This document shows positions 47,227 to 59,385 of a stretch of DNA of 64,000 nt, one piece after another (the first letter of the stretch is position 1; each line of letters starts with the position of its first letter). Source of the DNA: Hericium rajendrae (lineage: Eukaryota > Basidiomycota > Agaricomycetes > Russulales > Hericiaceae). The notes beneath the pieces were generated by a model that had not been told where the DNA came from, did not search any database, and worked only from the letters and a program-made list of their open reading frames with translations. The position numbers and the translations under genes were made by a program. The stretch covers positions 620,001 through 684,000 of the forward strand of contig CM065887.1 in the NCBI GenBank assembly GCA_033439255.1, written 5' to 3'.

Positions 47227-48399
47227 ATGACACGCTACACGAATCTAGGCCGCAAACGCACATATGTAGAGGCGAGCTTCGACTACCAGGAAGACGAGAC
47301 CGAACCTGCCGCATCGACCTCAGCGCAACCCGAGCCCGAGCCTGTCTCGACAGATGCGCCCGGTGAAGGCGAGGACGTGAAGGCGAAGAGGAAGCGGAGA
47401 CGTAAGGGGAAGGGGAAGGCTGCGTCGGAAGCTGGAGAGGCAGAGGGGCAGGACGGGGAGGAGGGCGAAGCTGTGGCGGAGGGTATGTCGGCGTCGGCGG
47501 AGGATGGGCAGGGCGAGAAGGAGAAGGAGAAGAAGGCTGCCGTGAAGGGCGAGAAGAAGAAAAAGGCAAAGGAGAAGATGAAAGCGCGGAGAATCAAAGG
47601 TCCGTCTCGCCCCGCTTCTCCACCCTTTCATCAACTCATTCAGTATCATTCTTTGCGGTCACTAGATGCAGAAACGCGCGCCGCGGCGTCAGAGCATCGG
47701 CGGCAGAAGCGCATAGCGGAGCGGCATGCCCACACGACGTGTTTTGCGTGTCGGGAGCAGGGGCACGCGGCCATGCACTGTCCGTACGTCAAGCCCGAGG
47801 ATGACGGCGGGACCGCGCAGAAGGGGAAAGAGGTGGTCGGCATTTGCTATCGGTAAGCTACCATTCTTCCTGGACGAGCAGGACCGTCTCATTACGCCCT
47901 GGCCACAGATGCGGCTCCCAGAAACACACGCTATCGAGGTGCAGGAAGACCGTGAACCCGGCGAATCCGCTGCCGTTCGCGTCGTGCTTCGTTTGCTCCG
48001 GCAAGGGACATCTCGCCTCGGCGTGCCCACAGAACAAAGATAAGGGCATCTATCCTCATGGAGGCTGCTGTAAGCTATGTGGCCAGAACGACCATCTGGC
48101 GAAAAACTGTGGTTTGCGAACGAATAGTACGTCCAATATCCAGACTGCGAGACGTGATTCTGATGATTTGCGGAACAGCTGCCGCTGTTACTACCCCTTT
48201 CATCGGCACTGGGGGAGAAGCTGGCGCGGACGAGGATGACTTTCATATATTCAAGCGCAAGGCGGCAGAGGTGGACCGTGAGGAGTTCCAAGAGGACAAA
48301 TCCAGAAAAATGGCGAAGGTGCGCGCGGGCGCCCATTCGGGCATCGTCAAAGCATTTGGAAACGTACCGGTGAAGCCGAAAAAGGTTGTCACCTTTTGA
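47227..48399 (+). CDS. Four-zinc-knuckle (CCHC) protein, ZCCHC9-like
   Basis: Four exons (47227-47599, 47666-47852, 47909-48126, 48179-48399) give 332 residues. The first 125 residues are a highly charged Lys/Glu/Ala region with nuclear-localisation-like KRKRRRKGKGK. Four CX2CX4HX4C knuckles follow: CFACREQGHAAMHC, CYRCGSQKHTLSRC, CFVCSGKGHLASAC and CKLCGQNDHLAKNC. The spacing and order match ZCCHC9 and its fungal homologues, which bind RNA in the nucleolus. The tail is basic (KPKKVVTF). The first intron is 66 bp and in frame without a stop, so its retention would add 22 residues without breaking the protein. Confidence 0.9.
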
Positions 48400-48676
48400 T
48401 TGACTGTCTTCCATATGACAATCAACTGCGTGCTGTCGATGATGTCCGACAGATGTTCTGAGCATTTCCACCGCGAGTTGAAAAGCGTCAAATCAAGTAA
48501 TGCCTGGGGCCTCAGGATACGTGGTTGCACAAGTGTGGAAAACGAGACGATTGAAATCCGTTACAAGCACATGGATGAAAGCGAGAGTTACAACACAGTT
48601 TCATACACTTCCAGAACCCCAAGCATTCACATTTGCCCGTTCGGGCACATGGGTAATCGAAGACCGCCCGGCACAT

Positions 48677-49936
48677 TCACGCAGCACCACAAATCGACAG
48701 CTCACGCATCTCCTGCAGCACGCCCTCGACCTGTGCATCGAGTTGGCCGGCGGCATAGTCGTCCCGTACGCTGTCGTCGAAATATCTGTTCGAATCGATA
48801 TTATATTAGTTTGGAACATGTCAGAAGGTGAGGATGGACGCACCGCTGCACGCCGCTCAGCTTCTCGTAGCCCTCTTCCGCGAACTTGCACTGCATGCGG
48901 ATCATCGCCTCGAAGCTCGGGTCGAAGTAAGGCACGCGCTGGTCGAGGAGCACCGGGATCTCGCGGACCAACTGGTCATTGAGCAGCTCGAAGACTTCTT
49001 TGGCATCATCGAGCTCTTGTTGGGCCTGCATCACAGAGTTCATCGTCAACAATCTGACGACAGGGCAGAAATTAGAGACACACCTTCGGGAGCTTCAGGG
49101 GGTCGTCGCTGGGCTTGTCTGTCAACTTGCGCACTTTGCTGCGCGCGGCGTCGTAGTCCAAGAGCTAGTTCGTTTGAGCGCGGGATGGTAAGCAGTGGAG
49201 ATGGAACGCATACCTTCTTATTGCGCTTCGATATATGGTCGTTGATAATGGGGAAGTACGAGTTCATCTTGCCCAGCGGGTCGAGAATCGTCGTGCGATA
49301 CGGTTGATCCTGACATACAAATGATGGTGAGCCGAGCATGGACGTCAGCCGGGGAAGATGGGACGCACCATTTCCCTGCCAATGCCGTTGTCGAGATCCT
49401 GCACGTTGGCTTTGTATGCGTGCGCGGCCATCGCGCCCTCGGACGAGCGGTCGGAGGCGCCGTAGAAGGTGTCGATGGTCTCCGCGAGGCGGAGCTGCGC
49501 AGCGGACATGGCTTGTGGTTGGAGCGTTAGTCGGGTCATGTAAAGCGGGCGAGAGGCCGGAACAGCAAATGCTCACATCGCATTGCATCTAGGTATGCCT
49601 TTCCATCCTTGTGCAGCGCCTGGCATTCCTTCTCGTACCTGCACATTCCGACGAGAGTAGACATGAAATATAGAGTTTAGGCGCGTTAAGTGGGTACGCA
49701 CTGTTTGAATTTGCCCTCTTCGGTGGCAAAGTCCTGATCTACTGTGCGCTCGATCTGACCGGTCTTTTGCAGGATCTGGAGGTGCAAGGTATGAATGAGG
49801 AGGTGCGCAGATGGGGCGCGAAGAACGGCTTACGGTGGTCCCCGCCCTGTTCATAGACTTCTTGAACCTATGCGGAGGGTCAGATCTCCTATGCTACGAT
49901 GAGCTGAATCCAAATGCCTCACCCTGACCAACTCAT
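48677..49936 (-). CDS. RVS161: BAR-domain protein Rvs161/Hob3
   Basis: This is a multi-exon minus-strand gene. The first exon is only 14 nt (49936-49923, MSWSG split), and the second is 49867-49834. The product of about 265 residues is one full N-BAR domain: FKKSMNRAGTT, IERTVDQDFATEEGKFKQ, AQLRLAETIDTFYG, DILDPLG-type segment TTILDPLGKMNSYFP, and QAQQELDDAKEVFELLNDQL. It lacks an SH3 domain, which separates it from Rvs167. Family knowledge: Rvs161 (fission yeast Hob3) pairs with Rvs167/Hob1 in membrane bending at endocytic sites and works with Cdc42 in polarity. Length, motifs and the conserved tiny first exon make the call firm. Confidence 0.95.
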
Positions 49937-50753
49937 CTTGCCGCCCTAGCCTCTAGCGAATCCAAAGTGTGTATGAGATGGTATGAAGAGTGGACGGGTG
50001 TGACTGAGAGCACTGCCGTCCCGGCACTCCCGGCGTAGGCGCTGTGGCTGGGCTGCTCATCGCCGCGGAGTTTGTCAGCGAGGCCCCGTCCTCGAACAGC
50101 GCTCCGACTCGCAGAATTGTTTGCATGCACGCTCGCTGGGTTCCATAGTTTCTCTCAAGGATTCGCACTAACGATGCGCTTCCACTATGCGCTGAGCAGG
50201 TGTCAGCATGTTACGCTCGGTACGTGATGGACGCGTCCTGATGGTAGCTCTGCGTCCGAGGCTCTGGGCGCTGAGCGCTGAACGTTCGGCCCAAGGAGTT
50301 CGGATTATAAGAAATTGTGAGTGTCTGCTGTCTGGCGACGACGACGTTCATTGGATTGGTATCGCGCTGTTCTGATCACGTCGTTACTAGACTTTGAACT
50401 ACGCCTCATAAGTTCAGTGATGGCTATAACTGGCCCTTGCGCGTATGCGTGCGAGCCACGAGTACTTGAGTAGTACATAGCGCCTTGGAGTGGGAGACCT
50501 GTAGTCCCAGGCAAGCAACTCCTCGGGGTTCTCGAATGCATAAGGGTCGGCGGACAGGTCCAGCGCAGATCACTCAGGTCGCCACCGATCCCGTGCGCTG
50601 TCTGGACTTTGACAGGACAGGCTCGGATTGGCAGGAGGACTTCCGATCTTGTGAGGCGTGTTCCTGTCGCTTGGAATGCATGAGCGTCGAGTATATAACC
50701 ACGACGCGTCCATCCTCGCCGTCTCTCATCCATGTCTCCCTCCTCCACCTGAC
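49937..50753. other. Divergent 5' region, RVS161 / 7TM gene
   Basis: About 0.8 kb without a supportable gene. It contains the TATA box of the 7TM gene at its right end. A 158-codon minus-strand frame (50305-50781) has no recognisable domain and crosses the 7TM start. Confidence 0.5.
50692..50698 (+). promoter_or_regulatory. TATA box of the 7TM gene
   Basis: TATATAAC lies about 55-62 bp before the chosen start codon at 50754, which supports that start. Confidence 0.5.
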
Positions 50754-52420
50754 ATGCTTTCCCAAGCGACGCCCCCCGCACTGCTCTTTGCCATTCCTTT
50801 GTTTGCTCTCGCCCTCCTTTCCCTCCAAATTTTCGCCTTCTTCACGTCTGTGTCCACGTCGCGAAGAAAAAGTGACGCGACGTGCCGGCTTATCGCAACT
50901 TCGTTTATTGTCGCCTTTACCCTGCTCTCTGTGATTACAGGAGGCCTGGGCCTTGCTGCATTCCTTAATGCCTCAAGCACAGTAGATGCGGCCCATCTCA
51001 ACGGCTTTAAAAAGGCCGAACGCGTATTTCTCGCATTTATTCACTTTGCTCGTACGTCTTTTTCACTCGCATAGTAAGAACGCCATGTTTAATCACGCAT
51101 ATAGTCGGCTTAGTAGTCGTTTATTTGCTTTTCCAACGAGTCCTCGTCGAACCGCTCATGCTCTCGTCCCGATTCTTCTCCCGCAACTTTCGACCGGTCA
51201 TTGTGTTCCTGTCCTGTACCCTTGTTCTCAGTACGTCGTTGTTGCGTCTCAATCATCTTCGGCATCTATTGATTATCTAACTATTATAGAAACAACACTC
51301 TCGATTATTTTTGCAGCCATGGATGCGCCATATCCAGCGACATGCGTCCCTACCATTTTTGCTTTCGTCTTCCTTGGCACCGCTCTCTACCTCGTCGATC
51401 GTCTCTATCTCTGCACGAGAGATGTAAACGAGTCTGGCCGACACTCCTTCCTTTGGCTCACTCTGGGCATTGCACAAGTCGCAGGCCTCTTGTGTGCGAC
51501 ATTCTCTCTGATCGAGCGTGATTCCATGCGAATCCCCGAATCATTCTTCAGAGTAGTCAGCGTGATAGGGACGATGCTTGCATGTCATGGTAAGGAAGGC
51601 CTCTTATACCTACGTCGTTCTACCTGACGATGTAAATGTATCCACTTTAGCCCTCTTCATTCTTCCACCTGCCCTGCTTCTTCCCCCAACGCCTACAACC
51701 CCGCATATGCTAGGCATGCCTACACAGTTCACTGAACCAAACTCTCCAAGTCCCCGGCATGCCCATTCACGTCCCTGGTCTGCGAATTCACGCGCGGCCT
51801 CTGAGGACTTTCTCAATCTCAATGATCCTTTCGCATCTCCACGCCCACTGACGGTGGAAATTTTTGATGGCGCATCAGCATACGCTATGACGCCCCGTGC
51901 GAGCACCATCATGGAGAAAGCGCCCTCACCACCTCCTGCGGCACGGATCAAGCGTGGCAGGAATGGCGCTGCAAGAAGGACACGCTCACGGTCGTTCTTG
52001 GCTGCCAGGAAAGCCTCGGCGTCAACGCTGAGTCATGCCCCACTTGCGATGACAGCGACAGCGTTCGGATCTTCGCCTTCTCTGGTGGAGAGCGGCCACG
52101 ACCACAACCATGAACCAGACGAGGAGGAATTAATGGAGGTTGAGAAACGTGGTGCTGGATTAGGCCTGGGCTTGGGTATTGGCATGCCGAGATCTGGAGG
52201 GGATGGAGACCTTGAGGAGCGGCCGGCGACGGCGAAAACTAGAGAAGCGGCGCTCATGTCGCAGAAGCTGTTGACGGTGCTGGAGAGTGGGATTCGACCT
52301 GCTTCGGCCGGCGGCATACCGCCGATGCGGAGGGGGCATCCCAGCCGTGAAGTGAAGGAGGAGAGCACGGTGCGGCTGGTAGTACTTGGCCCGCGACCCG
52401 ATACCAGTCGGACGGTATGA
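50754..52420 (+). CDS. Orphan seven-transmembrane protein with long Ser-rich cytosolic tail
   Basis: Four exons (50754-51051, 51105-51230, 51290-51589, 51651-52420) give 497 residues. I count seven hydrophobic helices in the first 250 residues: LLFAIPLFALALLSLQIFAF, ATSFIVAFTLLSVITGGLGL, RVFLAFIHFALGLVVVYLLF, FRPVIVFLSCTLVL, TIFAFVFLGTALYLVDRLYL, LTLGIAQVAGLLCATFSL and VIGTMLACHALFILPPALLL. A cytosolic-type tail of about 245 residues follows. It is rich in Ser/Pro/Arg with RRTRSRS and a His/Asp/Glu patch (ESGHDHNHEPDEEE). The layout is that of a G-protein-coupled-receptor-like protein, but I see no motif of the STE2/STE3, cAMP-receptor or opsin classes. The ligand and coupling are unknown. 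Confidence 0.82.
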
Positions 52421-52764
52421 TACCATGGTCGGAGGGCACCTAGCCATAGTGCGTTTTTATTGGTAAGTAGGGCAGTATATTGTAATGTGTCTGTAGGTGT
52501 GTTTTAGTATAATCGGAATTGTATTGTTGTAAAGTACAAAAACGTAGGCAACTGACCAGGGCGTATTGCATGCCGATCATGCTCAAAGACGAACTTGGTA
52601 TGATGGGAGAAAGGTCATGAAATCAATTGAAGTAGTAGAAAGAATGCCATGCGCATGCTGCGTATCCAATAATTGATTACAAGTGTCAAATCATCCAAGG
52701 CCATAATTATATACTCTAAAAGTGCAACGACAACCCGCCCGCGAGACGCCCTCTACAGCGCGCA
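52421..52764. other. Convergent 3' interval
   Basis: 344 bp between the 7TM stop and the SEY1 stop. AT-rich 3' flank sequence only. Confidence 0.5.
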
Positions 52765-55700
52765 TCACAGCGGTTGTGACGGCGCTCGCCGCCGGATGTC
52801 CATGTCCGTCTCCATCTCCATGTCCGCCGCGTCCGTCGCGTTGAGCGCCCGCTGCGCCTGGGCGGCCTGCGCATGAATCGGGTCAGAGAAGTGCTCCCGG
52901 AGGCGCGTTTCTGCCTGCCGGCGGACCTGTCCATCAACGATGAGCGCCCATTCGCATTACAGACAAAATGACGCAACGCACCTCCCTCACGATCGTGCCC
53001 GTGATCTGCAGCAGCGGACCCACGAGCCTCAGCTGCACGATTATCCACCTGCAAACTGCCGTATCAGCCAACCGAGCCGCACAGGGGAGGGCGAGAGAGG
53101 AAGGGAGACGCACGCGCTGGCGAGCCCGACGAGGAGCATTGCGAAGTAGAGCGGGTTGAAGAGCACGAGCATCGCCTCATTCCACCCGAGCACGACGAGC
53201 ACGCCGTACATCCAGTACGGCACCTGCGCGATGCTCGACACCGTGCTCCGCTTCGCCTCGACGTAGTACGCGTCCGCGTCGCGCCGGAAGCGCGCGCCGA
53301 GCTCGTGCGCCTTGGTCTCGCTCAGGATCGCAGGCGACGCCGCGTCCGCCTCGTCGTCTGCTTCGGGCACGAGCGGCGTCGCATCTGCGGAGAGCGTCGG
53401 CAGAGCGGGCGGGGTATATGCGAGGGCGTCGTCTTTCGGTGCAATTTTGGAGTAGAGCGGGATGAGCTCGAGGGTCTGCGAGGCCGGCAGTTAGGTCAGA
53501 GCGGGATGTAGGCGGCTCTGAGCGGCGTACCTGGTCCTTCGCGCTACGGAACGCGCCATCTATGTCGTCTTCGGGCTTCCAGACGCGTGGCACGCCCTGC
53601 TCGTCGTAGCGGAAGCGCTCTTCAAAATACGTGCGAAGCTTCGCGAGCATGGCCGTGTCGGCGGTCTGCTCGTCGATCTTGGCCCGCAGCGCGAGCCATG
53701 CGCGCTTGCGGAGAGTGTACAGCGCGACGGCGTTCTCGTCGTCTGTACAATCGAAGCCTAGGCGAAAGCAGGGGATCAGCATGGAATGACAGGTATTGCT
53801 AGGAATGCTTACTCTTCGCCTTTACTAGGTAGCTTGACTCGGCTTTGTCGAGGGTCTGATTGAACGTCCGGAGGATATTGTCCCACATCTCGGGTTCGGC
53901 CTTGGCGAGATGAAGATCAACTGGCTCCGAGATCTGCTTCTTGAAGCTCCTCTGTTCATATACATCGTCAGCTGCGTCCAATACAGCCCTGTTGGCACCT
54001 TACCTCAATAGCATTGACCATCTTCTTCGTCTCGTCCTTCCTCAGCTGATCCGCCACACTCCTCACCTCCTCCTTCAACATCCCCAGTTCGTCCTCCCAA
54101 TTCCACGTCGCCTCGCCGTCCACCACGACAGCCTCCTTCGCGCCCTCCGTGAAACGCGCCTCGCACTTCGCCCGCGCGCGGCCCACGACGTCCGCAAAGT
54201 TGTACCCCTCGCCGCGCAGGCCGTCGACGACCACCTTCTTGAACACGCCAAGCGCTGCCTTGTGCAGGTTCTTCAGCTGCCCGAGGAAGAGCGGCGAGAG
54301 CACCGAGTCAAGCGCCGCTAACAAGTCCGCGCGCTTGCGCTCGTACACGCCCCGATGGTAGCGCGACGCGTCGCGGTCGTAACGGCCTAGTCAGCACCTC
54401 ACACCGTGAATGATAGACCTAAGGGCGAGGAAGAGCGGTGCGTACTTAGCGCTTGCGCGCGCCAACTGCGCATTATGTTGCCGAGGCCGTCGACCACTTT
54501 GCCCGCCTCGACGGGCCGCTTCTGCGACTTGGCCTGCTCGTTGAACTCCAAGAGCGCGGCTGACGCGATCTCGTCGCATCGGAATTGCGCCAGCAGTTCT
54601 TGCTGCGTGGGCAAGTCCAGATCCTTGTTCGTCTGCACTTGTTCCTATAGATACTCTCATGAGCAGCAATCCCGAAGCGCACGCCATGACGGACGAACCC
54701 AAACACCCTCCATGTAGAACGAGACACCATCCGCAGGTATCCGCTTGTGATACGCTGGCTTGAATACGTAGTCCTCCTGTGCCTTGTTCGTGAACCGCTT
54801 GCGGAGAACCTGCACCTCCTCCTCGAATTTATCGGCTGCAAGCACCTTGTGCGGCAGCGTGGTAAATGAGAGGTCAAAGTAGTCGGACAGCTTGCAGTCC
54901 TGCAGCTCTGGAGGCTTCGAGAGGCTTTCCCAGATACGGTTTATGTCGGCCGTCAGCGTATTTTGCAGGTTAGCCAGCGGGGTCGTGCCGATGTGGTCAC
55001 GGATTACGAAGAGCAGGAGGGTCCGTTGATTTGAGCTGGAGGGGATGCAGTAGGTCAGTGCTCAGATGGGGGGAAACGCGGCGGAAGACGCACGCGTCTT
55101 GTGACTTCTTGCCGAAGAGACCGAGGTTTACTTCGAACACGGTCTTCAGAAGCCCCATATTCGCACCCTGGTACAGACCAACTTGGTGTTCCCAGAGGTT
55201 CACGATCATGACTTCTGACGAGGCCAAGGAGAACAGAGCAGATTTACGCTCGAAGTCCTGGTTGTGTCATACAAACACAGTCGGATCTTTGCTGTGACAG
55301 GATGCAAAGGCAGACAAACCTGGTCTTCGCCACGCTCTCGGCCATCTGTACCCTCCACATCCATCACCATCACATTCATATCCTGGCCCCGACACATCCA
55401 AATACCTGGTCTATGACGTCAGTGGGTGCTTGTCAAAGAGGAAGACGGCATGGCGCGTTAATGGCATGGCTTCTTGCTTGAAACAGCACGCTTTACGACG
55501 TGTTCTCTAGACCATGATGTCAATGGCGCTGCCTGTCTACACGGCCATTCCGCATGGCGCGGGCAACCGAAACGGACCACAGGCCAAAACATGGCATGGA
55601 TCCCGCGAGGGCCAGACGCCATTGCGCGAACGTGGATCACTCACCCTTAGTAGTCTGTTGCCGTTTGGACTCATCCATGACGTCGAAATTGGTTCCAAAT

Positions 55701-56072
55701 AACCGGTTGAGTAGCGTACCTTGTAGCCGAACATCAGTTTCCATGCGAACGGAACGTCCACAAAGTCTCACTTTTCCCCGTCGACTGTGAACCAAACACA
55801 GCGACGATGTCATAATCAAAGCCTGCATCACGCAGGCCCCACTTCTCGATTTGTGCGCCCAGCTCTGGCCTGCTGGACGTTCAGCGGAGGCAACAGAAAA
55901 CGAAACAGGATACGGACGTGAATTGTTTCTCATCATTGACAATTTGAACACGATCTGACGTCCGCCCAAACTTCGCGGTTGGCGGGTGCCCGTTCGTCAT
56001 GGCGTTCGACGCGCTGGGCTGAGGTTGCTGTGGTGGTACTCCGTTTGAGAGAGATGCGTCCGGCGCAGACAT
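52765..56072 (-). CDS. SEY1: ER-membrane fusion GTPase Sey1 (RHD3/atlastin-like)
   Basis: This is a multi-exon minus-strand gene from ATG 56072 ([11 protein letters not shown]) to stop 52765. An intron splits the P-loop [17 protein letters not shown] (G1). G3 is [13 protein letters not shown] and G4 is the family's [13 protein letters not shown]. The long helical stalk follows ([37 protein letters not shown]), then two membrane helices ([35 protein letters not shown]) and an amphipathic, charged tail. This is the full Sey1 order, at about 800 residues. Family knowledge: Sey1 drives homotypic ER fusion and shapes the tubular ER network. It is divergent from acetoacetyl-CoA synthetase. Confidence 0.95.
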
Positions 56073-56507
56073 GATAGTGGTCGAAGACAAGATGGTAGTA
56101 GGGAGAAAAACGTGCCGTTGAGGGCTGTCGTGGAGGCGGTACGATACAGAGGAGATGGACTGGCGGTATGGTTGGACAGGCAGAGGAGAACAGGTGCAGG
56201 CGATGAGCTCGCGGAGGCGTAGCCACGTCCGCACGCGTCTCGATCCCACGGCATACTCCGGCCGTACCCCGGACGCGGGCCTGGGGGCGGGGGGGACTTG
56301 GCCCTGGTCGCAATGCAGACAGCACGTAAGTACGGCACTCCGAAAGATTCCTTCCCTGTTTCGTCCCCAATATGTCAGATGACCACTGGGGTGAACGTTC
56401 CGTGAATACGGCTACTTCGTTGTCCAACCCACTTTCTCCGGTCGCGTACGTATATAAGTAATCGTCCACGTCCACTGACTCGCCGCCCCCTCCTTCCTAA
56501 CGCAACA
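56073..56507. promoter_or_regulatory. Divergent promoter interval, SEY1 / acetoacetyl-CoA synthetase
   Basis: 435 bp between the two start codons. A strong TATATAAG serves the synthetase side. A run of G (ggcgggggggac) near 56290 is notable, but I assign no site to it. Confidence 0.5.
56451..56458 (+). promoter_or_regulatory. TATA box of acetoacetyl-CoA synthetase
   Basis: TATATAAG lies 50-57 bp before the start codon at 56508. Confidence 0.6.
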
Positions 56508-59385
56508 ATGGATCCTTTCGGCCAATCGAAGCTCCTCTGGAACCCGCCCGCTCCCAATCTCTCTCGTGTCGAGGCTCTCCGTCGTTTTATCAACCGCAAG
56601 CACGGTCTCAGTCTTCGTTCGTTCATTGCCCTTGTGTGCTGCACCTTGTTCACGATGCCTACGATGCACAGGTAACTACCATGATCTTCACGAGTACTCC
56701 GTATCTGATTGGGAGTTCTGGCGAGACTTGTGGGAGTTCATGGGCATCCTTTACTCTGTACCGGCCTCACAGGTGAGTCCATCAGTATATTGTTGCAAAG
56801 TCAGAACCGTAGCTTCATCCATATAGATCTTGACAGACGGCTACATCAAAGAAGTGCCGGACTGGTTTCCCGGCGCGCGATTAAACTACGCTGAGAACTT
56901 GCTCTGGCGGAACGATGACTCGCTTGCAATTACCGCTTCCGACGATTCGGGAAGGATTGTATCTTGTAGCTTCCGGGAGTTACGAGCCAAGGTGGGCAAG
57001 ATGGCAGCAGCATTGAAAATGAAAGGCCTGAGACCGGGAGACCGCGTGGCCGGTTTGTTCTTCACGCCCGTCTTCGATGTGACCATATTCAAATGACACC
57101 TTGTCTACAGCTATAGTCTCCAACGACATTGACGCGGTCGTGATTGTCCTTGCGACCGCCAGTGTAGGTGGTATCTTTTCCAGCACGGCAACCGATTTGG
57201 GCACGCAGGTAATCGGCCTATGAGATTGCGAGGACAGTCTTATTCATTCGCTACTTTCCGACAGGGAATTCTCGACCGTTATCGTCAGATACGACCGAAG
57301 TTCATATTTTCGGCCACGGAAGTTGTCTATGCCACGAAGACAATCGATCTCCTTTCTAAGATTTCAGATGTCGTCAAGGATTTGACATCCTATGGCCTAG
57401 AACATGTTGTATTGCTGCCCAGCAGCAAGACCGGGAAAGATGTTAGCGATACCGTCCTCAAAACTATCCCAATGAGGTGCAGTCGTTTCTTCTGACATCC
57501 AAGAACAACGTTAAGCATGCTAACACCCCATCTCCATTTAGCACATCCTTATCCCGTTTCCTGGCGGACGGCGACGGCCGACCCCTACTTTTTGAACAGC
57601 TGCCGTTCAATCACCCGCTTTACATTCTCTACTCGTCAGGAACGACCGGGGCTCCCAAATGCATCGTGCATTCCGCCGGGGTACGCTTCTATGAATAATC
57701 TCCCGCTACCCGTGTACCTCGTTCTGATGACGTCTGCTTCTTGCATACTTCGCCTTTGGGTATGGATCGGATAGGGTGCCCTAATGCAGCCCAAGAAAGA
57801 ACTGATGATCCAAGCTGATCTCAACGCAGATGATACTTATTTCCAATATACGACTGTGCGTGTCCTTTGACCTTCCGCATTTTGGTTCTCTCCGACCGAT
57901 GCTAATACGGACTTGGATTGCCGTGTGATAGACCGGATGGATGATGTGGCCGTTCATGCTGGTTGGGCTCTCAGTTGGGACTCGCCTGATCCTCTACGAT
58001 GGCTCACCTTTCCATCCCGACGTCCGGACATATTTGAAGTTCATTAATGACCAAGGGTGAGCTCCAACTCCGTGTGCAGACATTCGAATAAAGCCAAATG
58101 GATCTCACGCGCCTTTCGATCGCTGTTTCAGAGTTACCGCTTTCGGCACCAGCCCACGCTTCCTGGCAGAGATCCAAGGCAGGGGCGTCAAACCGCGTAC
58201 GTCCCACCTAGACACATGTCGCACATTATTCATTCACTGCTACTAGTGGACATCGGGCCTTTCGAAGCCCTGCGCGTAATTTCTGTCACCGGCGCGGTGC
58301 TGACTGCGCCGCTCTTCGAATGGACGCATCATGCATTCGGCGGTAACAAACGCGTGTCCTCAACGTCCGGCGGTACCGATGTGTGCACGTCATGTAAGCG
58401 CGACCTTCCGTGGCAGAATTTCCAGCTTATCTCCTATCGTTCTAGTCGTCACCACCATCGTGACTTTGCCGGTCCACAGTGGAGGTTCGCCCGCTGCCGT
58501 TCCTTGACGGGCATTGGCTAACTGTCATTGACGCGCAGAAATCTCGGGCAAGGCCCTGGGCATGAAGGTCGAGATCTTTGACCCTTCGGGAAAGAACATC
58601 GAAAACACGGGCCAGCCAGGCGAGCTCGTGTGCACGCGTGCGCACCCGTCGCTGCCGGTCAAGTTCTGGGGCGACGACGCCAAGGGGACGAAGTTCCTTA
58701 AGTCGTACTTCGACGTGTACCCTGGTAAGCTCGCACTATGGACGTTCCTCCGCGACCCTGACACTGCCCACCAGGCGTATGGCGGCACGGGGACTTCATC
58801 GCCAAGAACCCCCGCACGCAGGGCCTCGTCATCTACGGCCGCAGGTACACCTCCTTCCCCTCCTTGTCCCCCCGCCGCGCACTGACACCCCACCCCGCAG
58901 CGACGGCGTGTTGAACCCGTCCGGCGTGCGCTTCGGCTCGGGCGAGATCTACAGCGTGCTCGAGCGGTTCTCAGACGCGATCGACGACTCGGTGTGCGTC
59001 GGCCAGCGGCGCGCGCAGGACCTGGACGAGCGCGTGCTGCTGTTCGTCAAGATGCGCGCGGGGCACGCGTTCTCGCCCGCGCTGGAGCGCGCGATCCGCG
59101 AGGCGATCCGCAAGGCGCTCAGCGCGCGGCATGTGCCTGCGTATGTCTTCGAGATCCAGGATATTCCGGTGCGTTCGCCGTCGTGGTTATGGTTCTGGTG
59201 CGGGCGTGCTGACTGTTGTGGGGCAGTATACGGTCAATAGCAAGAAGATCGAGATTGCGGTGAAGCAGATCGTGTCGGGCTCGAAGGTCAAGCCGAGCGG
59301 GACGGTTGCGAATCCCGAGTCGCTGCAGCTTTACTACAAGTATCAGGACATCGAGAAGCTCGGCGGTACGAAAGCGAAGCTGTAG
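56508..59385 (+). CDS. Acetoacetyl-CoA synthetase (AACS)
   Basis: This is a multi-exon plus-strand gene from ATG 56508 ([17 protein letters not shown]) to stop at 59383-59385. The ANL-superfamily motifs are in order: [11 protein letters not shown], the nucleotide loop [47 protein letters not shown], the hinge [20 protein letters not shown], and the C-terminal catalytic Lys region [14 protein letters not shown]. The N-terminal [10 protein letters not shown] and the [16 protein letters not shown] segments are those of acetoacetyl-CoA synthetases, not acetyl-CoA synthetases. Family knowledge: it activates acetoacetate to acetoacetyl-CoA with ATP in the cytosol, feeding sterol and fatty-acid synthesis from ketone bodies or leucine breakdown. 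It appears intact. Confidence 0.94.

Noticed and set aside
47689-48471. 260-codon minus-strand open frame
   Set aside because: Runs antisense through the zinc-knuckle exons and introns. The four CCHC motifs fix the plus strand as coding.
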